DNA of 64,000 bases from Paenibacillus sp. (GTDB taxonomy: Bacteria; Bacillota; Bacilli; Paenibacillales; Paenibacillaceae): assembly GCA_023512345.1 (NCBI GenBank), contig JAILZT010000015.1, forward strand, positions 56,619 through 120,618, written 5' to 3'. This document shows positions 24,599-33,467 of this stretch, piece by piece (the stretch's first letter is position 1; every line of letters begins with the position of its first letter). The notes below the pieces were generated by a model that saw only the letters and a list, made by a program, of their open reading frames with translations, was not told where the DNA came from and searched no databases. A program made the translations under genes and the position numbers.

Positions 24599-25666
24599 AT
24601 GGAAGTATTGCTCAATAAACTATATGAGCAGAATGAGCTGACTAAAGACGAAATAGTCTATTTTCTCCACCATTTAACTCCTGAACTCCAAAAGCGGTTG
24701 TTTCACATGGCGGTAGAAACTCGAAAGAAGCATTATAATGAAAGCGTTTTCCTCCGTGGCTTGATTGAATTCTCCAACTTCTGTAAACAAGATTGTATGT
24801 ATTGTGGCTTGCGCAGATCCAATCGTGATGTAGACCGTTACCGATTGACTGAGGAAGAAATTCTGGAATGTGCAGCTGAGGGGTATAAACTCGGATACCG
24901 TTCATTTGTCTTACAGAGTGGAGAAGATTTCAGTTACACGGAAGACCTAATGGTCCGTATGGTTACGAATATGAAGGCTCGTTTTCCTGATGCAGCCATT
25001 ACTTTGTCTATGGGAGAACGGAGCGAAGCCTTTTATCGAGCATTATATTATGCAGGAACTGACAGATACCTTCTTCGGCATGAGACAGCCTCTCGTTCCC
25101 TCTACGAATCTTTGCATCCAGGAATGTCGTACGATAACCGCATGAACTGTCTGCGAATCTTGAAGGATATCGGCTATCAGGTTGGAGCCGGTTTTATGGT
25201 TGGTCTTCCGAATCAAACCTACGAGCATCTTGCAGAAGATTTACTTTTTTTGAAAGACTTCCAACCTGCTATGGTCGGGATTGGTCCATTCATCCCTCAC
25301 AGTGAGACTCCTCTTAAAGAGGCTATCGGTGGATCTATTCAGGACACGCTGGTTATGATTGCTTTGGCAAGATTATTTGTACCGAATGCTTTAATGCCTG
25401 CCACCACAGCAATGGGTACACTTGACCCCCAAGGTCGGGAGAAGGCACTTTCGGCAGGAGCGAATGTTATGATGCCAAATCTTTCTCCACTAATGGTTCG
25501 CGAGAAATATGCCCTGTATGAGAACAAAATTTGCATGGGCGACGAAGCTTTACATTGCAGGAATTGTATTGAAATGAGAATTACAGCCTCTGGATACAAA
25601 ATTGAACTTAGTCGCGGTGATCATTGCAACTTCACCAGCACACCAGAGAAAGGAACTACGCTGTGA
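24599..25666 (+). CDS. hydE: [FeFe]-hydrogenase maturase HydE (radical SAM)
   Basis: A 355-residue radical SAM enzyme needed to build the H-cluster 2Fe subsite. The CxxxCxxC motif is CKQDCMYCGLRR (about 62-69), followed by RYRLTEEEI, FVLQSGED, GERSEAFYRALYYAGTDRYLLRHETA and MVGIGPFIPHSETPL, the signature pattern of HydE. The C-terminal CRNCIEM suggests an accessory cluster. ATG 24599 is preferred (AAGGAG, 10 bases) and gives the usual family length; a TTG at 24530 has no ribosome site. It is first gene of the hydrogenase locus, 125 bases before the next. Confidence 0.96.
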   Translation: MEVLLNKLYEQNELTKDEIVYFLHHLTPELQKRLFHMAVETRKKHYNESVFLRGLIEFSNFCKQDCMYCGLRRSNRDVDRYRLTEEEILECAAEGYKLGYRSFVLQSGEDFSYTEDLMVRMVTNMKARFPDAAITLSMGERSEAFYRALYYAGTDRYLLRHETASRSLYESLHPGMSYDNRMNCLRILKDIGYQVGAGFMVGLPNQTYEHLAEDLLFLKDFQPAMVGIGPFIPHSETPLKEAIGGSIQDTLVMIALARLFVPNALMPATTAMGTLDPQGREKALSAGANVMMPNLSPLMVREKYALYENKICMGDEALHCRNCIEMRITASGYKIELSRGDHCNFTSTPEKGTTL

Positions 25667-25684
25667 TAATCTTTTAATAAAGTA

Positions 25685-25723
25685 AGTGAATGATTTCACG
25701 TAGTTCGGTATGAAACATACAAT
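25685..25723 (+). promoter_or_regulatory. Probable hyd/por promoter with Fnr/Rex-like site
   Basis: A perfect palindrome GTGAA-TGAT-TTCAC (25686-25699) overlaps a -35-like TTCACG (25695-25700), with TACAAT (25718-25723) 17 bases later. It fits the core of both Fnr (TGTGA-N6-TCACA) and Rex (TTGTGAA-N4-TTCACAA). A second palindrome AAACAT-ACA-ATGTTT covers the -10. Confidence 0.55.
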
Positions 25724-25791
25724 GTTTTATACAGATCGAAAGACGAGTGAAGGGGGCTTTATAGCTTCATTAATACTAAGGAGGAAAACAG

Positions 25792-26784
25792 ATGTCAACT
25801 TTACCGAAGAAGAATGCTCTCGGCTTTTATGAAATCCGACTTGAATCAATTGGTGGGCTCGGCGCCAACCTCGCGGGCAAGATGCTTGCCGAGACAGGGG
25901 CAATTGAACTGGGCTTTAACGCAGCCAACTTCTCATCTTATGGCTCTGAGAAAAAAGGCACCCCTATTAAAACCTTTGTTCGTTTCTGTGATCCAGAGGT
26001 TGAAATTCGCGACCACAGTCCTATCGAAGAGCCTCACCTTGTAGCTGTTTTCCACGAAGCACTGTACAAGAATGTTAACGTGGTTAGCGGCTTGCAGCCA
26101 GATGGGGTGGTTTTGGTGAATACAAGTCGTGGTTTCGATGATGTTCGCACAGATCTTAAGCTTGAATACGGAACGATTGCTATAGTGGATGCCATGGGTA
26201 TTGCGGTTGAAGAGAAAACCAAAGTAAATACCTCGATGCTTGGCGCTATGTTCCGTATCTGTGATTTCCTGGATCCGGAAGCGATGCGCAAGGTTATCCG
26301 GAGAACCTTTGAGAATAAATACCCGCACCTGGTTGAGCCCAATATTCGAACTTTCGATCGCGGCTACAATGAAGTGAAATTCAAAACTTATGATGTTCCA
26401 GCAGGTACTGTACCAAAGGCTTTCAAGCGTCCTCAATCCCTGCTTGGCTATGAAACTCAAATGCTTGGCGGCGTTATTATGGCACAAGGCAACAGCATTC
26501 TGAAGGATCTCAGCGGTTCCCGTGCAGGCTTATTGCCAGTGTTAGATTCTGATTTGTGTGTTAGCTGTGCGGCTTGTGACAATGTTTGCCCTGACTTTTG
26601 TTTTGTGTGGGAAACCGTTGAAGATAAGAAAGGACGGCAGCAGCAGAGTCTGCTTGGTATCGATTATCAATACTGTAAAGGCTGTCTGAAATGTATCGAC
26701 GTATGCCCAACTGAGGCCCTCGCTAGTGTTCGTGAGGAAGTTGGGTTTGCCGAACAACACCGCGTTCCCCAAGTATTCAAGTAA
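25792..26784 (+). CDS. 2-oxoacid:ferredoxin oxidoreductase, gamma-delta fusion
   Basis: A 330-residue fusion of the gamma subunit (about 10-215; IRLESIGGLGANLAGKML, NFSSYGSEKKGTPIKTFVR, NTSMLGAM) with a delta-type ferredoxin domain (about 255-305) carrying two [4Fe-4S] motifs, CVSCAACDNVCPDFC and CKGCLKCIDVCP. The delta part passes electrons from the TPP site to ferredoxin. It starts at an ATG behind AAGGAGG and is 22 bases before the catalytic subunit gene. In many anaerobes gamma and delta are separate genes. Pyruvate is the likely substrate, inferred from the partner. Confidence 0.93.
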   Translation: MSTLPKKNALGFYEIRLESIGGLGANLAGKMLAETGAIELGFNAANFSSYGSEKKGTPIKTFVRFCDPEVEIRDHSPIEEPHLVAVFHEALYKNVNVVSGLQPDGVVLVNTSRGFDDVRTDLKLEYGTIAIVDAMGIAVEEKTKVNTSMLGAMFRICDFLDPEAMRKVIRRTFENKYPHLVEPNIRTFDRGYNEVKFKTYDVPAGTVPKAFKRPQSLLGYETQMLGGVIMAQGNSILKDLSGSRAGLLPVLDSDLCVSCAACDNVCPDFCFVWETVEDKKGRQQQSLLGIDYQYCKGCLKCIDVCPTEALASVREEVGFAEQHRVPQVFK

Positions 26785-26806
26785 ATCGAAAGGGAGGTTA
26801 CGACAA

Positions 26807-29098
26807 ATGTCTGTTAGTAAAAGTGAAATTATAGAGGTTGCACCTGCTGAACAAGTAACTCATTTCGAATCCGGTAATGAAATGGCTGCTACAGCTGCCG
26901 CCCAAATTAATTACCATATCATGGGGTATTTCCCGATTACACCTTCCACGGAAGTAGCTCAATACCTCGATCAAATGAAGGCTCGTGGTCTGCACGACAT
27001 TCAACTGATCGCAGCAGATGGTGAACATGGTTCTGCCGGAATTTGCTACGGTGCAGCTATGGCGGGTGCGCGCGTTGTGAATGCTACCAGCTCCCAAGGA
27101 TTTTTGTACATGCTGGAGCAGCTGCCTACCCAATCCGGCACACGCTTCCCCATGGTACTAAATCTGGTTACCCGTGCTGTCAGCGGACCGCTTGATATTC
27201 GAGGGGATCACTCTGATTTGTACTATGGTCTTAATGTAGGGTGGGTCATCCTGACTGCCAGCACACCGCAGGCTGTATATGACATGAATATCATGGCACT
27301 CAAGATTGCTGAGCACTCAAAAGTTCGATTGCCTGTTATCGTTGCTTATGATGGCTTCTTCACCTCCCACCAAAAACGCAAAGTACAATACTTCAAAGAG
27401 AACGAAGTCGTTCGAAATTTTGTGGGTCCTAATCCGAATCATAACTATCCCAATGTGTCAGATCCAACACGCCCAGTAACCATTGGCGCCCATATGGGTG
27501 GTGATGACCTCCTTAATAATCACTACCAGTTGTCTGAAGCTTTGGAAAAAGCCGGTGATGTGTATGAGGAAGTCTCTCGGGAGTATGCTCTCTTGTCAGG
27601 ACGTGAATATCCGGTTCTTGATCTGTACTGCATGGATGATGCAGAAGTAGCAGTTTTCCTGCTCAACTCTGCAGGTGAATCTGCAAAGGATACTGTTGAC
27701 GCCCTTAGGGCCAAAGGCATCAAAGCAGGTTTGGTTCGTCCGAATATCATTCGTCCATTCCCAACAGAACAGCTGCGAACAGCACTCAAGAATGTTAAGG
27801 CTTTGCTCGTAGGTGAACGCGCAGACTCTTATGGCGCTCAGGGCGGGAACCTGACTCATGAAATTCGTTCCGCGCTGCAAGTAGATCCTGAGAACAAGAC
27901 GATTATCCTCTCTCGAATCTTTGGTCTGGGCGGTAAAGACTTCTATGCTGACGATGCAGAAGCATTCTTCCAACTGGCTATTGATGCAGCAGAGAAAGGT
28001 TATGCGGATAAACCGTTTGACTATTATGGTTACTACCCGGGAGAAGCGAAAGATGCATTAGTTTCGGTTATCGAACCGTTACATGGCGATGTCTTCAAAA
28101 CCGGCTTGATCCAAGTTACCCAGAACGAAGATACAGGAATGCTGAAAGTGAAGCTTCCACCCCTTAGTCAATTAACAGTTAAACCGCATCGTTTGGCTCC
28201 CGGTCATGGCGCATGTCCTGGCTGTGGTGCACTCTCCGCCTTGGAGTTGTTCTTCAAGGGAATCGAAGGCGATATGGTTGTCTTGTTCCAAACGGGTTGC
28301 GCGTATGTTGTAACGGCCAGCTATCCGTACTCCTCCCATAAACAAACCTTTGTACACAATCTGTTCCAGAACGGTGCAGCTACCTTAGCTGGTATGGTGG
28401 ATGCATTTTATGAATTGAAGCGCCGCGGCGAAGTTCAGGTATCCGACGATGTAACCTTTGTTATGGTATCCGGTGACGGGGGGATGGATATCGGAATGGG
28501 AGCAACTGTAGGTGCAGCACTTCGAAACCATAAAATGATTATCCTTGAATACGATAACGAGGGTTACATGAACACTGGCTCGCAACTGTCTTACTCCACT
28601 CCTATGGGTCACATGACAAGCACCTCCGGTGTCGGCAAAACCCAAAAGGGTAAAAAGGGACATCACAAGGATACGGCGCAAATTTTAGCGGCTTGCAATA
28701 TCCCTTATGTATTTACGGCTGCTGAATGCAATCCACAAGATATGCTGCAAAAAGCGGCTAAAGCTCAGTGGTACGCCAACAACGTGGGAACAGTTTACGG
28801 TAAGATTCTTTGCGCATGCCCACTGAACTGGAAGACTCCTGATAATAAGGGATATGACCTGGTAAAAGCCGCTGTAGATTCCTGCTTCTTCCCGCTTTAT
28901 GAAATAGAGCAAGGAAGCACCAATATCACTTACAATCCAGAGTTAAAATCCAAGCGTATTGCTGCAGTAGAATGGTTGAAAGGAATGGGCAAAACCAAGC
29001 ATCTTTTGAAGGATGAAGAAATGCTGCAGAATTTCGAAGCCGAAATTGAGCGTCGTTGGAGTCGTTTAAAGCTTAGACATGAAAACTCGTTGCTCTAA
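26807..29098 (+). CDS. 2-oxoacid:ferredoxin oxidoreductase, alpha-beta fusion
   Basis: A 763-residue TPP-dependent catalytic chain. The alpha part (1 to about 440) has GYFPITPSTEV, AADGEHGSAGICYGAAMAGARVVNATSSQG and a C-terminal transketolase-like domain. The beta part has the cluster ligands CPGC (about 470-473), Cys about 497 and Cys about 668, and the TPP motif SGDGGMD...NEGYMNTG (about 555-590). It converts a 2-oxoacid plus CoA to acyl-CoA, CO2 and reduced ferredoxin. GGGAGG precedes ATG 26807; the frame overlaps the previous gene upstream without features. Pyruvate is the likely substrate but is not proven. Confidence 0.93.
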   Translation: MSVSKSEIIEVAPAEQVTHFESGNEMAATAAAQINYHIMGYFPITPSTEVAQYLDQMKARGLHDIQLIAADGEHGSAGICYGAAMAGARVVNATSSQGFLYMLEQLPTQSGTRFPMVLNLVTRAVSGPLDIRGDHSDLYYGLNVGWVILTASTPQAVYDMNIMALKIAEHSKVRLPVIVAYDGFFTSHQKRKVQYFKENEVVRNFVGPNPNHNYPNVSDPTRPVTIGAHMGGDDLLNNHYQLSEALEKAGDVYEEVSREYALLSGREYPVLDLYCMDDAEVAVFLLNSAGESAKDTVDALRAKGIKAGLVRPNIIRPFPTEQLRTALKNVKALLVGERADSYGAQGGNLTHEIRSALQVDPENKTIILSRIFGLGGKDFYADDAEAFFQLAIDAAEKGYADKPFDYYGYYPGEAKDALVSVIEPLHGDVFKTGLIQVTQNEDTGMLKVKLPPLSQLTVKPHRLAPGHGACPGCGALSALELFFKGIEGDMVVLFQTGCAYVVTASYPYSSHKQTFVHNLFQNGAATLAGMVDAFYELKRRGEVQVSDDVTFVMVSGDGGMDIGMGATVGAALRNHKMIILEYDNEGYMNTGSQLSYSTPMGHMTSTSGVGKTQKGKKGHHKDTAQILAACNIPYVFTAAECNPQDMLQKAAKAQWYANNVGTVYGKILCACPLNWKTPDNKGYDLVKAAVDSCFFPLYEIEQGSTNITYNPELKSKRIAAVEWLKGMGKTKHLLKDEEMLQNFEAEIERRWSRLKLRHENSLL

Positions 29099-29257
29099 AA
29101 CTGGGTGATGTGGTGAGGCCGACAGTTAGTGGCTGCGGTCTCATTTGTCCCAATTGAAAATCATTCTCAATACATTATATCCAAAGATCTGCAAAAGATG
29201 TTGCATTCATTCATATGGAATCATATTTATTTACCTAAAGTGAAAGGAGCTTTCATA

Positions 29258-29758
29258 ATGGAGCAGCAACAAACCTGCAGCAGTGAAGAAATAGCCGAGG
29301 CTGACGCGAAGCTTGCAAAGGTTCAGTTAGCGATAGAGCAGTTCAAAATGATCAAAGGTGCTTTGATCCCCGTGCTTCATGAAGTACAGGACATTTACGG
29401 ATATCTTCCTGAGCATGTGCTCAAGGTTGTTGCCACGGAGCTTAACCTGCCCTTAAGTGAAATATACGGTGTGGCATCGTTTTATCATTTCTTTTCTTTT
29501 ACACCTAAAGGAGAGAATGTCATCCATGTGTGTATGGGTACTGCATGTTACATCAAAGGGGCGCAAGCGGTGCTTGACCGTCTGAGTACGGAACTTAAAG
29601 TTCCAGTACAGGGAACCACAGAGGACAACAAGTTTACGCTTGAAGCTACCCGATGCCTGGGTGCATGCGGTCTTGCGCCGGTTATGACCATTGGTGAAAA
29701 AGTACATGGACGCCTGATTCCCAATGCCGTACCGAAAATTCTAAATGAATACAAATGA
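29258..29758 (+). CDS. NuoE-like [2Fe-2S] subunit of NAD-linked hydrogenase
   Basis: A 166-residue thioredoxin-like ferredoxin (24-kDa subunit type, HndA/HydC-like). Helices LIPVLHEVQDIYGYLPEHVLKVV precede the cluster ligands CMGTAC (C-x4-C) and CLGACG (C-x3-C). It starts at ATG 29258 behind AAAGGAGC. It is 42 bases before the NuoF-like gene and followed by hydA, the order of trimeric electron-bifurcating [FeFe]-hydrogenases, where it relays electrons next to the flavin subunit. A 160-base gap separates it from the oxidoreductase. Confidence 0.95.
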   Translation: MEQQQTCSSEEIAEADAKLAKVQLAIEQFKMIKGALIPVLHEVQDIYGYLPEHVLKVVATELNLPLSEIYGVASFYHFFSFTPKGENVIHVCMGTACYIKGAQAVLDRLSTELKVPVQGTTEDNKFTLEATRCLGACGLAPVMTIGEKVHGRLIPNAVPKILNEYK

Positions 29759-29800
29759 TGATCCTGCGCTTCACGCGCATTTTAAACGGGAGGTATTGGC

Positions 29801-31678
29801 ATGAAGCTTTTAACGGATCTTGATGCAATCAGAGCTCTCACACAGGGTCGCCTGGACAACCGGAAAATCACCGGAGAACCTGCGGGTTCCATCCAGTTCA
29901 GATCAGTGATGGTGTGTGGCGGTACGGGCTGCACATCTTCGGATTCCAATAAAATCATCGCTGCTTTGGAAAAGGAAGTTCACAATCACGGCATTCAGGA
30001 CAAAGTGGAAGTCGTGCGTACGGGCTGCTTCGGCTTGTGTGAGCTCGGTCCAGTCGTCATCGTATACCCGGAGGGTATTTTCTACAGTTGCGTGGAAGTA
30101 AAAGATATCCCTAACCTAGTTGAGCAGCACTTGCTAAATGGAAAACCGTACGATAAGAAGATTTATGAGAAGACCAAGCAGGGTGGAGCAATCCTGAATT
30201 TTGAGGAAACCGATTTCTACAAGAAGCAAGTTCGGATTGCCCTGAATAACTGCGGAGTCATCGACCCGGAAGTCATAGATGAATATATTGCGTCTGATGG
30301 ATACAAAGCCCTAGGTAAAGTACTTATGACCATGAGTTGCCAGGAAGTCATCGATACCATGAAGCAGTCCGGTCTCCGGGGTCGCGGCGGGGGTGGATTT
30401 AATACAGGTCTGAAGTGGGAATTTGCAGCCAAGCAGGAAAAAGAACAGAAGTATGTCATTTGTAATGCGGACGAAGGAGATCCCGGAGCCTTCATGGATC
30501 GCTCCATTTTGGAAGGCAACCCTCACTCTGTTATTGAGGCAATGGCCATCGCTGGCTATGCTATTGGTTCGAACCAAGGCTTCATATACCTTCGTGCTGA
30601 ATATCCAATCGCAGTCCAACGTTTTGTGAAAGCGCTTGATCAAGCCCGTGAATATGGACTGTTGGGTGATAATGTCCTTGGAACCGGCTTTAAATTCAAC
30701 ATTGATGTGCGTCTTGGTGCGGGAGCTTTTGTCTGCGGAGAAGAAACAGCATTGATGCATTCCATAGAAGGACACCGGGGTATGCCGACACCCAAACCTC
30801 CTTTCCCGGCAGTTGAAGGCTTATGGGGTCAACCAACCATTATTAACAACGTTGAAACTCTGGCGAACGTTGCGCAAATTATTCTTAAGGGCGCGCAGTG
30901 GTATGCAAGTATTGGAACCGAGAAATCCAAAGGTACAAAAGTATTTGCATTGGGCGGGAAAGTCGTGAATACCGGACTTGTTGAAGTTCCCATGGGAATT
31001 ACGCTGCGCGAGGTTATTTTTGAAATCGGCGGAGGTATTCCGGACGGTAAGAAATTCAAGGCTGTACAAACCGGTGGACCTTCCGGCGGCTGTCTGACCG
31101 AGGAGCATCTGGATTGTACTATCGATTTCGATACACTGACCAGTCTAGGTTCAATGATGGGCTCCGGCGGGATGATCATCATGGACGAAGATACCTGCAT
31201 GGTTGACGTCGCCCGTTTCTATCTGGATTTCACAAAAGATGAGTCCTGCGGAAAATGTACGCCATGCCGCATCGGTACCAAACGTCTGCTTGAGATGCTG
31301 GATAAGATTACGGAAGGTAAAGGAACGATTGATGATCTTGTGAAACTGGAGAACCTCTCGGTTCAGATCAAAAATGCATCCCTTTGTGCTTTAGGTCAGA
31401 CAGCGCCTAACCCGGTATTATCCACTATTAAATATTTCCGTCAAGAGTACATGGCCCATATTGTTGATAAAAAGTGTTCGGCTGGCGTATGTAAATCCCT
31501 GATTTCATACGAAATTGATGCGGATCTATGTCGCGGTTGCAGCCTCTGTGCACGGAAATGCCCTAGCGATGCAATTACCGGTGAGCTGAAGGAACCGTAT
31601 GTAATAGACTCGGTTGCCTGCATCAAGTGTGGCGTCTGCTTCGATGTATGTAAGTTCAAAGCCGTAGTGATAGTCTGA
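29801..31678 (+). CDS. NuoF-like flavin/NADH subunit of the hydrogenase
   Basis: A 625-residue subunit (HydB/HndC-like). The N-terminal thioredoxin-like [2Fe-2S] domain has CGGTGCTSS and CFGLC. The NuoF core follows, with NADH/FMN sites GRGGGGFNTGLKWEF (about 193) and NADEGDPGAFMDR, and the cluster motif SCGKCTPCRIG (about 480). The C-terminus is a two-cluster ferredoxin (CRGCSLCARKCP, CIKCGVCFDVCK; about 575-620). In related enzymes this chain holds the FMN that splits or joins NADH and ferredoxin electrons. An AACGGGAGG site precedes the ATG. It is 14 bases before hydA. Confidence 0.95.
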   Translation: MKLLTDLDAIRALTQGRLDNRKITGEPAGSIQFRSVMVCGGTGCTSSDSNKIIAALEKEVHNHGIQDKVEVVRTGCFGLCELGPVVIVYPEGIFYSCVEVKDIPNLVEQHLLNGKPYDKKIYEKTKQGGAILNFEETDFYKKQVRIALNNCGVIDPEVIDEYIASDGYKALGKVLMTMSCQEVIDTMKQSGLRGRGGGGFNTGLKWEFAAKQEKEQKYVICNADEGDPGAFMDRSILEGNPHSVIEAMAIAGYAIGSNQGFIYLRAEYPIAVQRFVKALDQAREYGLLGDNVLGTGFKFNIDVRLGAGAFVCGEETALMHSIEGHRGMPTPKPPFPAVEGLWGQPTIINNVETLANVAQIILKGAQWYASIGTEKSKGTKVFALGGKVVNTGLVEVPMGITLREVIFEIGGGIPDGKKFKAVQTGGPSGGCLTEEHLDCTIDFDTLTSLGSMMGSGGMIIMDEDTCMVDVARFYLDFTKDESCGKCTPCRIGTKRLLEMLDKITEGKGTIDDLVKLENLSVQIKNASLCALGQTAPNPVLSTIKYFRQEYMAHIVDKKCSAGVCKSLISYEIDADLCRGCSLCARKCPSDAITGELKEPYVIDSVACIKCGVCFDVCKFKAVVIV

Positions 31679-31692
31679 CGATAGGAGTGGTC

Positions 31693-33432
31693 ATGTTGAA
31701 TACGATTAATATTATGATCGATGGGATCGAGACAAAAGTCGCTAAAGGGACAACGGTTCTCGAAGCGGCCCGTGATCTCGACATTCATATTCCATCTTTA
31801 TGTTATTTAAAAGGAGTTAACCATTCTTCCAGTTGCCGTGTATGCGTGGTTGAAGTGGGGCCTAGACTCATTGCTTCCTGCACGTTAAAAGCAGAAGAGG
31901 GCATGAAAATCCAAACAAACACTAAGAAAGTTCGGGAAGCCCGGAAAACCTCCGTTGAGCTGTTGCTGTCGGATCATGACCGTGAATGCCTAAGCTGCTC
32001 TCGAAGCGGCGGTTGTGAGCTGCAGACCGTATCCAATGATCTGAATATCCGTACAGTTACCTATGTAGGTGAAAAATCCAGCCAGGAGAAGGACTATACT
32101 TCTCCATCTATCTTCCGGGACGCATCCAAATGTATTCTTTGCGGACGCTGCGTCGGAGCTTGTGGAACGATGCAAACCGTAGGGGCCATTAACTTCGCCA
32201 AGCGCGGGTTTGATACGGTAATCTCTACAGCCTTCGGTCGACCGCTTGAGGAATCCACCTGCGTCAATTGTGGCCAATGTATTATGGCTTGTCCAGTGGG
32301 CGCTCTTACAGAGCATGAGAATATCAACGATGTCTGGAATGCTCTCGAGAATACAAGCAAATACGTGGTTGTCCAGACTGCACCTGCTGTACGTGTTGCA
32401 TTAGGTGAAGAATTTGGCCTGCCAGTGGGGACTCGCGTAACCGGTAAAATGGTAGCTGCCTTAAGGAAACTAGGCTTCGATAAAGTGTTCGACACTAATT
32501 TCGGTGCGGACCTGACGATTATGGAAGAAGGTACGGAGTTAATCTCCCGCCTCACCAGCGGTCAAAACCTGCCGCTTATGACCTCCTGCTGTCCAGGTTG
32601 GGTTAAATTTATGGAGCATAACTTCCCAGATAGACTGGATAATCTCTCGACATGTAAATCACCGCATGAGATGGAAGGTGCAATGGTTAAATCCTACTTC
32701 GCCAAGAAGATAGGGATTGATCCGAAAAATATTGTCGTCGTCTCGATTATGCCTTGTACGGCGAAGAAGTTCGAGGGTGCACGCGAAGAACTTTCCAATG
32801 AAAGTATGCAGGATGTCGATTGGGTACTGACGACCCGCGAGCTAGCTGCGATGATCAAAGAAGCCGGAATCGATTTTGTGAACCTAAAGGGTGAAGCGTT
32901 CGATAGTCCGATTGGCGAAGGTTCGGGTGCAGCCGTTATATTCGGAGCAACCGGTGGTGTCGCAGAAGCAGCTCTACGTACGGTGTTTGAAATAACCTCC
33001 GGTAAGGATCTGGAAACCATCGAGTACACGGCTGTCCGTGGAATGGACGGCATCAAAGAAAATGTCATTGAATTGCCTAACGGTCAGAAAATTCGTACAG
33101 CGGTTGTTCATGGTCTTGGAAATGCCCGTAAGCTAATGGAAGCCATGGAACGTGGAGAAAAAACCTATGAGTTCATTGAAGTTATGGCCTGCGTTGGCGG
33201 TTGCATTACAGGCGGTGGTCAACCCATTGTGGACGCGAGAACATCGGAACGTATCGATATTAAGGCTGAACGCGCAAAAGCCATTTATACCGAAGATGAA
33301 GCACAAACGGTTCGTAAATCGCATAAAAATCCTTATATCAAAGCTCTTTATGAAGAATTCTTGGGAGAGCCTAACAGTCACCTTGCACACGAACTCCTGC
33401 ACACACATTACGTGAAGCGTTCCAAGTTCTAG
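31693..33432 (+). CDS. hydA: [FeFe]-hydrogenase catalytic subunit HydA
   Basis: A 579-residue M3-type [FeFe]-hydrogenase. The N-terminal [2Fe-2S] domain (LCYLKG, CRVC) is followed by a His-Cys3 cluster (HDRECLSCSRSGGC), two [4Fe-4S] clusters (CILCGRCVGAC, CVNCGQCIMAC) and the H-domain. The H-cluster motifs are intact: L1 TSCCPGW (297-303), L2 MPCTAKK (353-359) and L3 EVMACVGGC (496-504). It lacks an oxygen-tolerance feature I can recognise. With the NuoE- and NuoF-like subunits it forms a trimeric NAD/ferredoxin-linked (group A3) enzyme. ATG 31693 is preferred; GTG 31687 lies inside the ribosome site. Confidence 0.97.
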   Translation: MLNTINIMIDGIETKVAKGTTVLEAARDLDIHIPSLCYLKGVNHSSSCRVCVVEVGPRLIASCTLKAEEGMKIQTNTKKVREARKTSVELLLSDHDRECLSCSRSGGCELQTVSNDLNIRTVTYVGEKSSQEKDYTSPSIFRDASKCILCGRCVGACGTMQTVGAINFAKRGFDTVISTAFGRPLEESTCVNCGQCIMACPVGALTEHENINDVWNALENTSKYVVVQTAPAVRVALGEEFGLPVGTRVTGKMVAALRKLGFDKVFDTNFGADLTIMEEGTELISRLTSGQNLPLMTSCCPGWVKFMEHNFPDRLDNLSTCKSPHEMEGAMVKSYFAKKIGIDPKNIVVVSIMPCTAKKFEGAREELSNESMQDVDWVLTTRELAAMIKEAGIDFVNLKGEAFDSPIGEGSGAAVIFGATGGVAEAALRTVFEITSGKDLETIEYTAVRGMDGIKENVIELPNGQKIRTAVVHGLGNARKLMEAMERGEKTYEFIEVMACVGGCITGGGQPIVDARTSERIDIKAERAKAIYTEDEAQTVRKSHKNPYIKALYEEFLGEPNSHLAHELLHTHYVKRSKF

Positions 33433-33467
33433 TTGGATTTAATGGACGTATTAGGAGGATGAAGAAA

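Noticed and set aside
26807..29098. Long open frames on the opposite strand of the oxidoreductase and hydrogenase genes
   Set aside because: They have no ribosome sites or recognisable domains and follow from codon bias of the strongly supported forward genes.
33459..33467. ATG at 33459 as the hydG start
   Set aside because: AGGAGG touches this ATG with no spacing; the TTG nine bases from the site is better placed.
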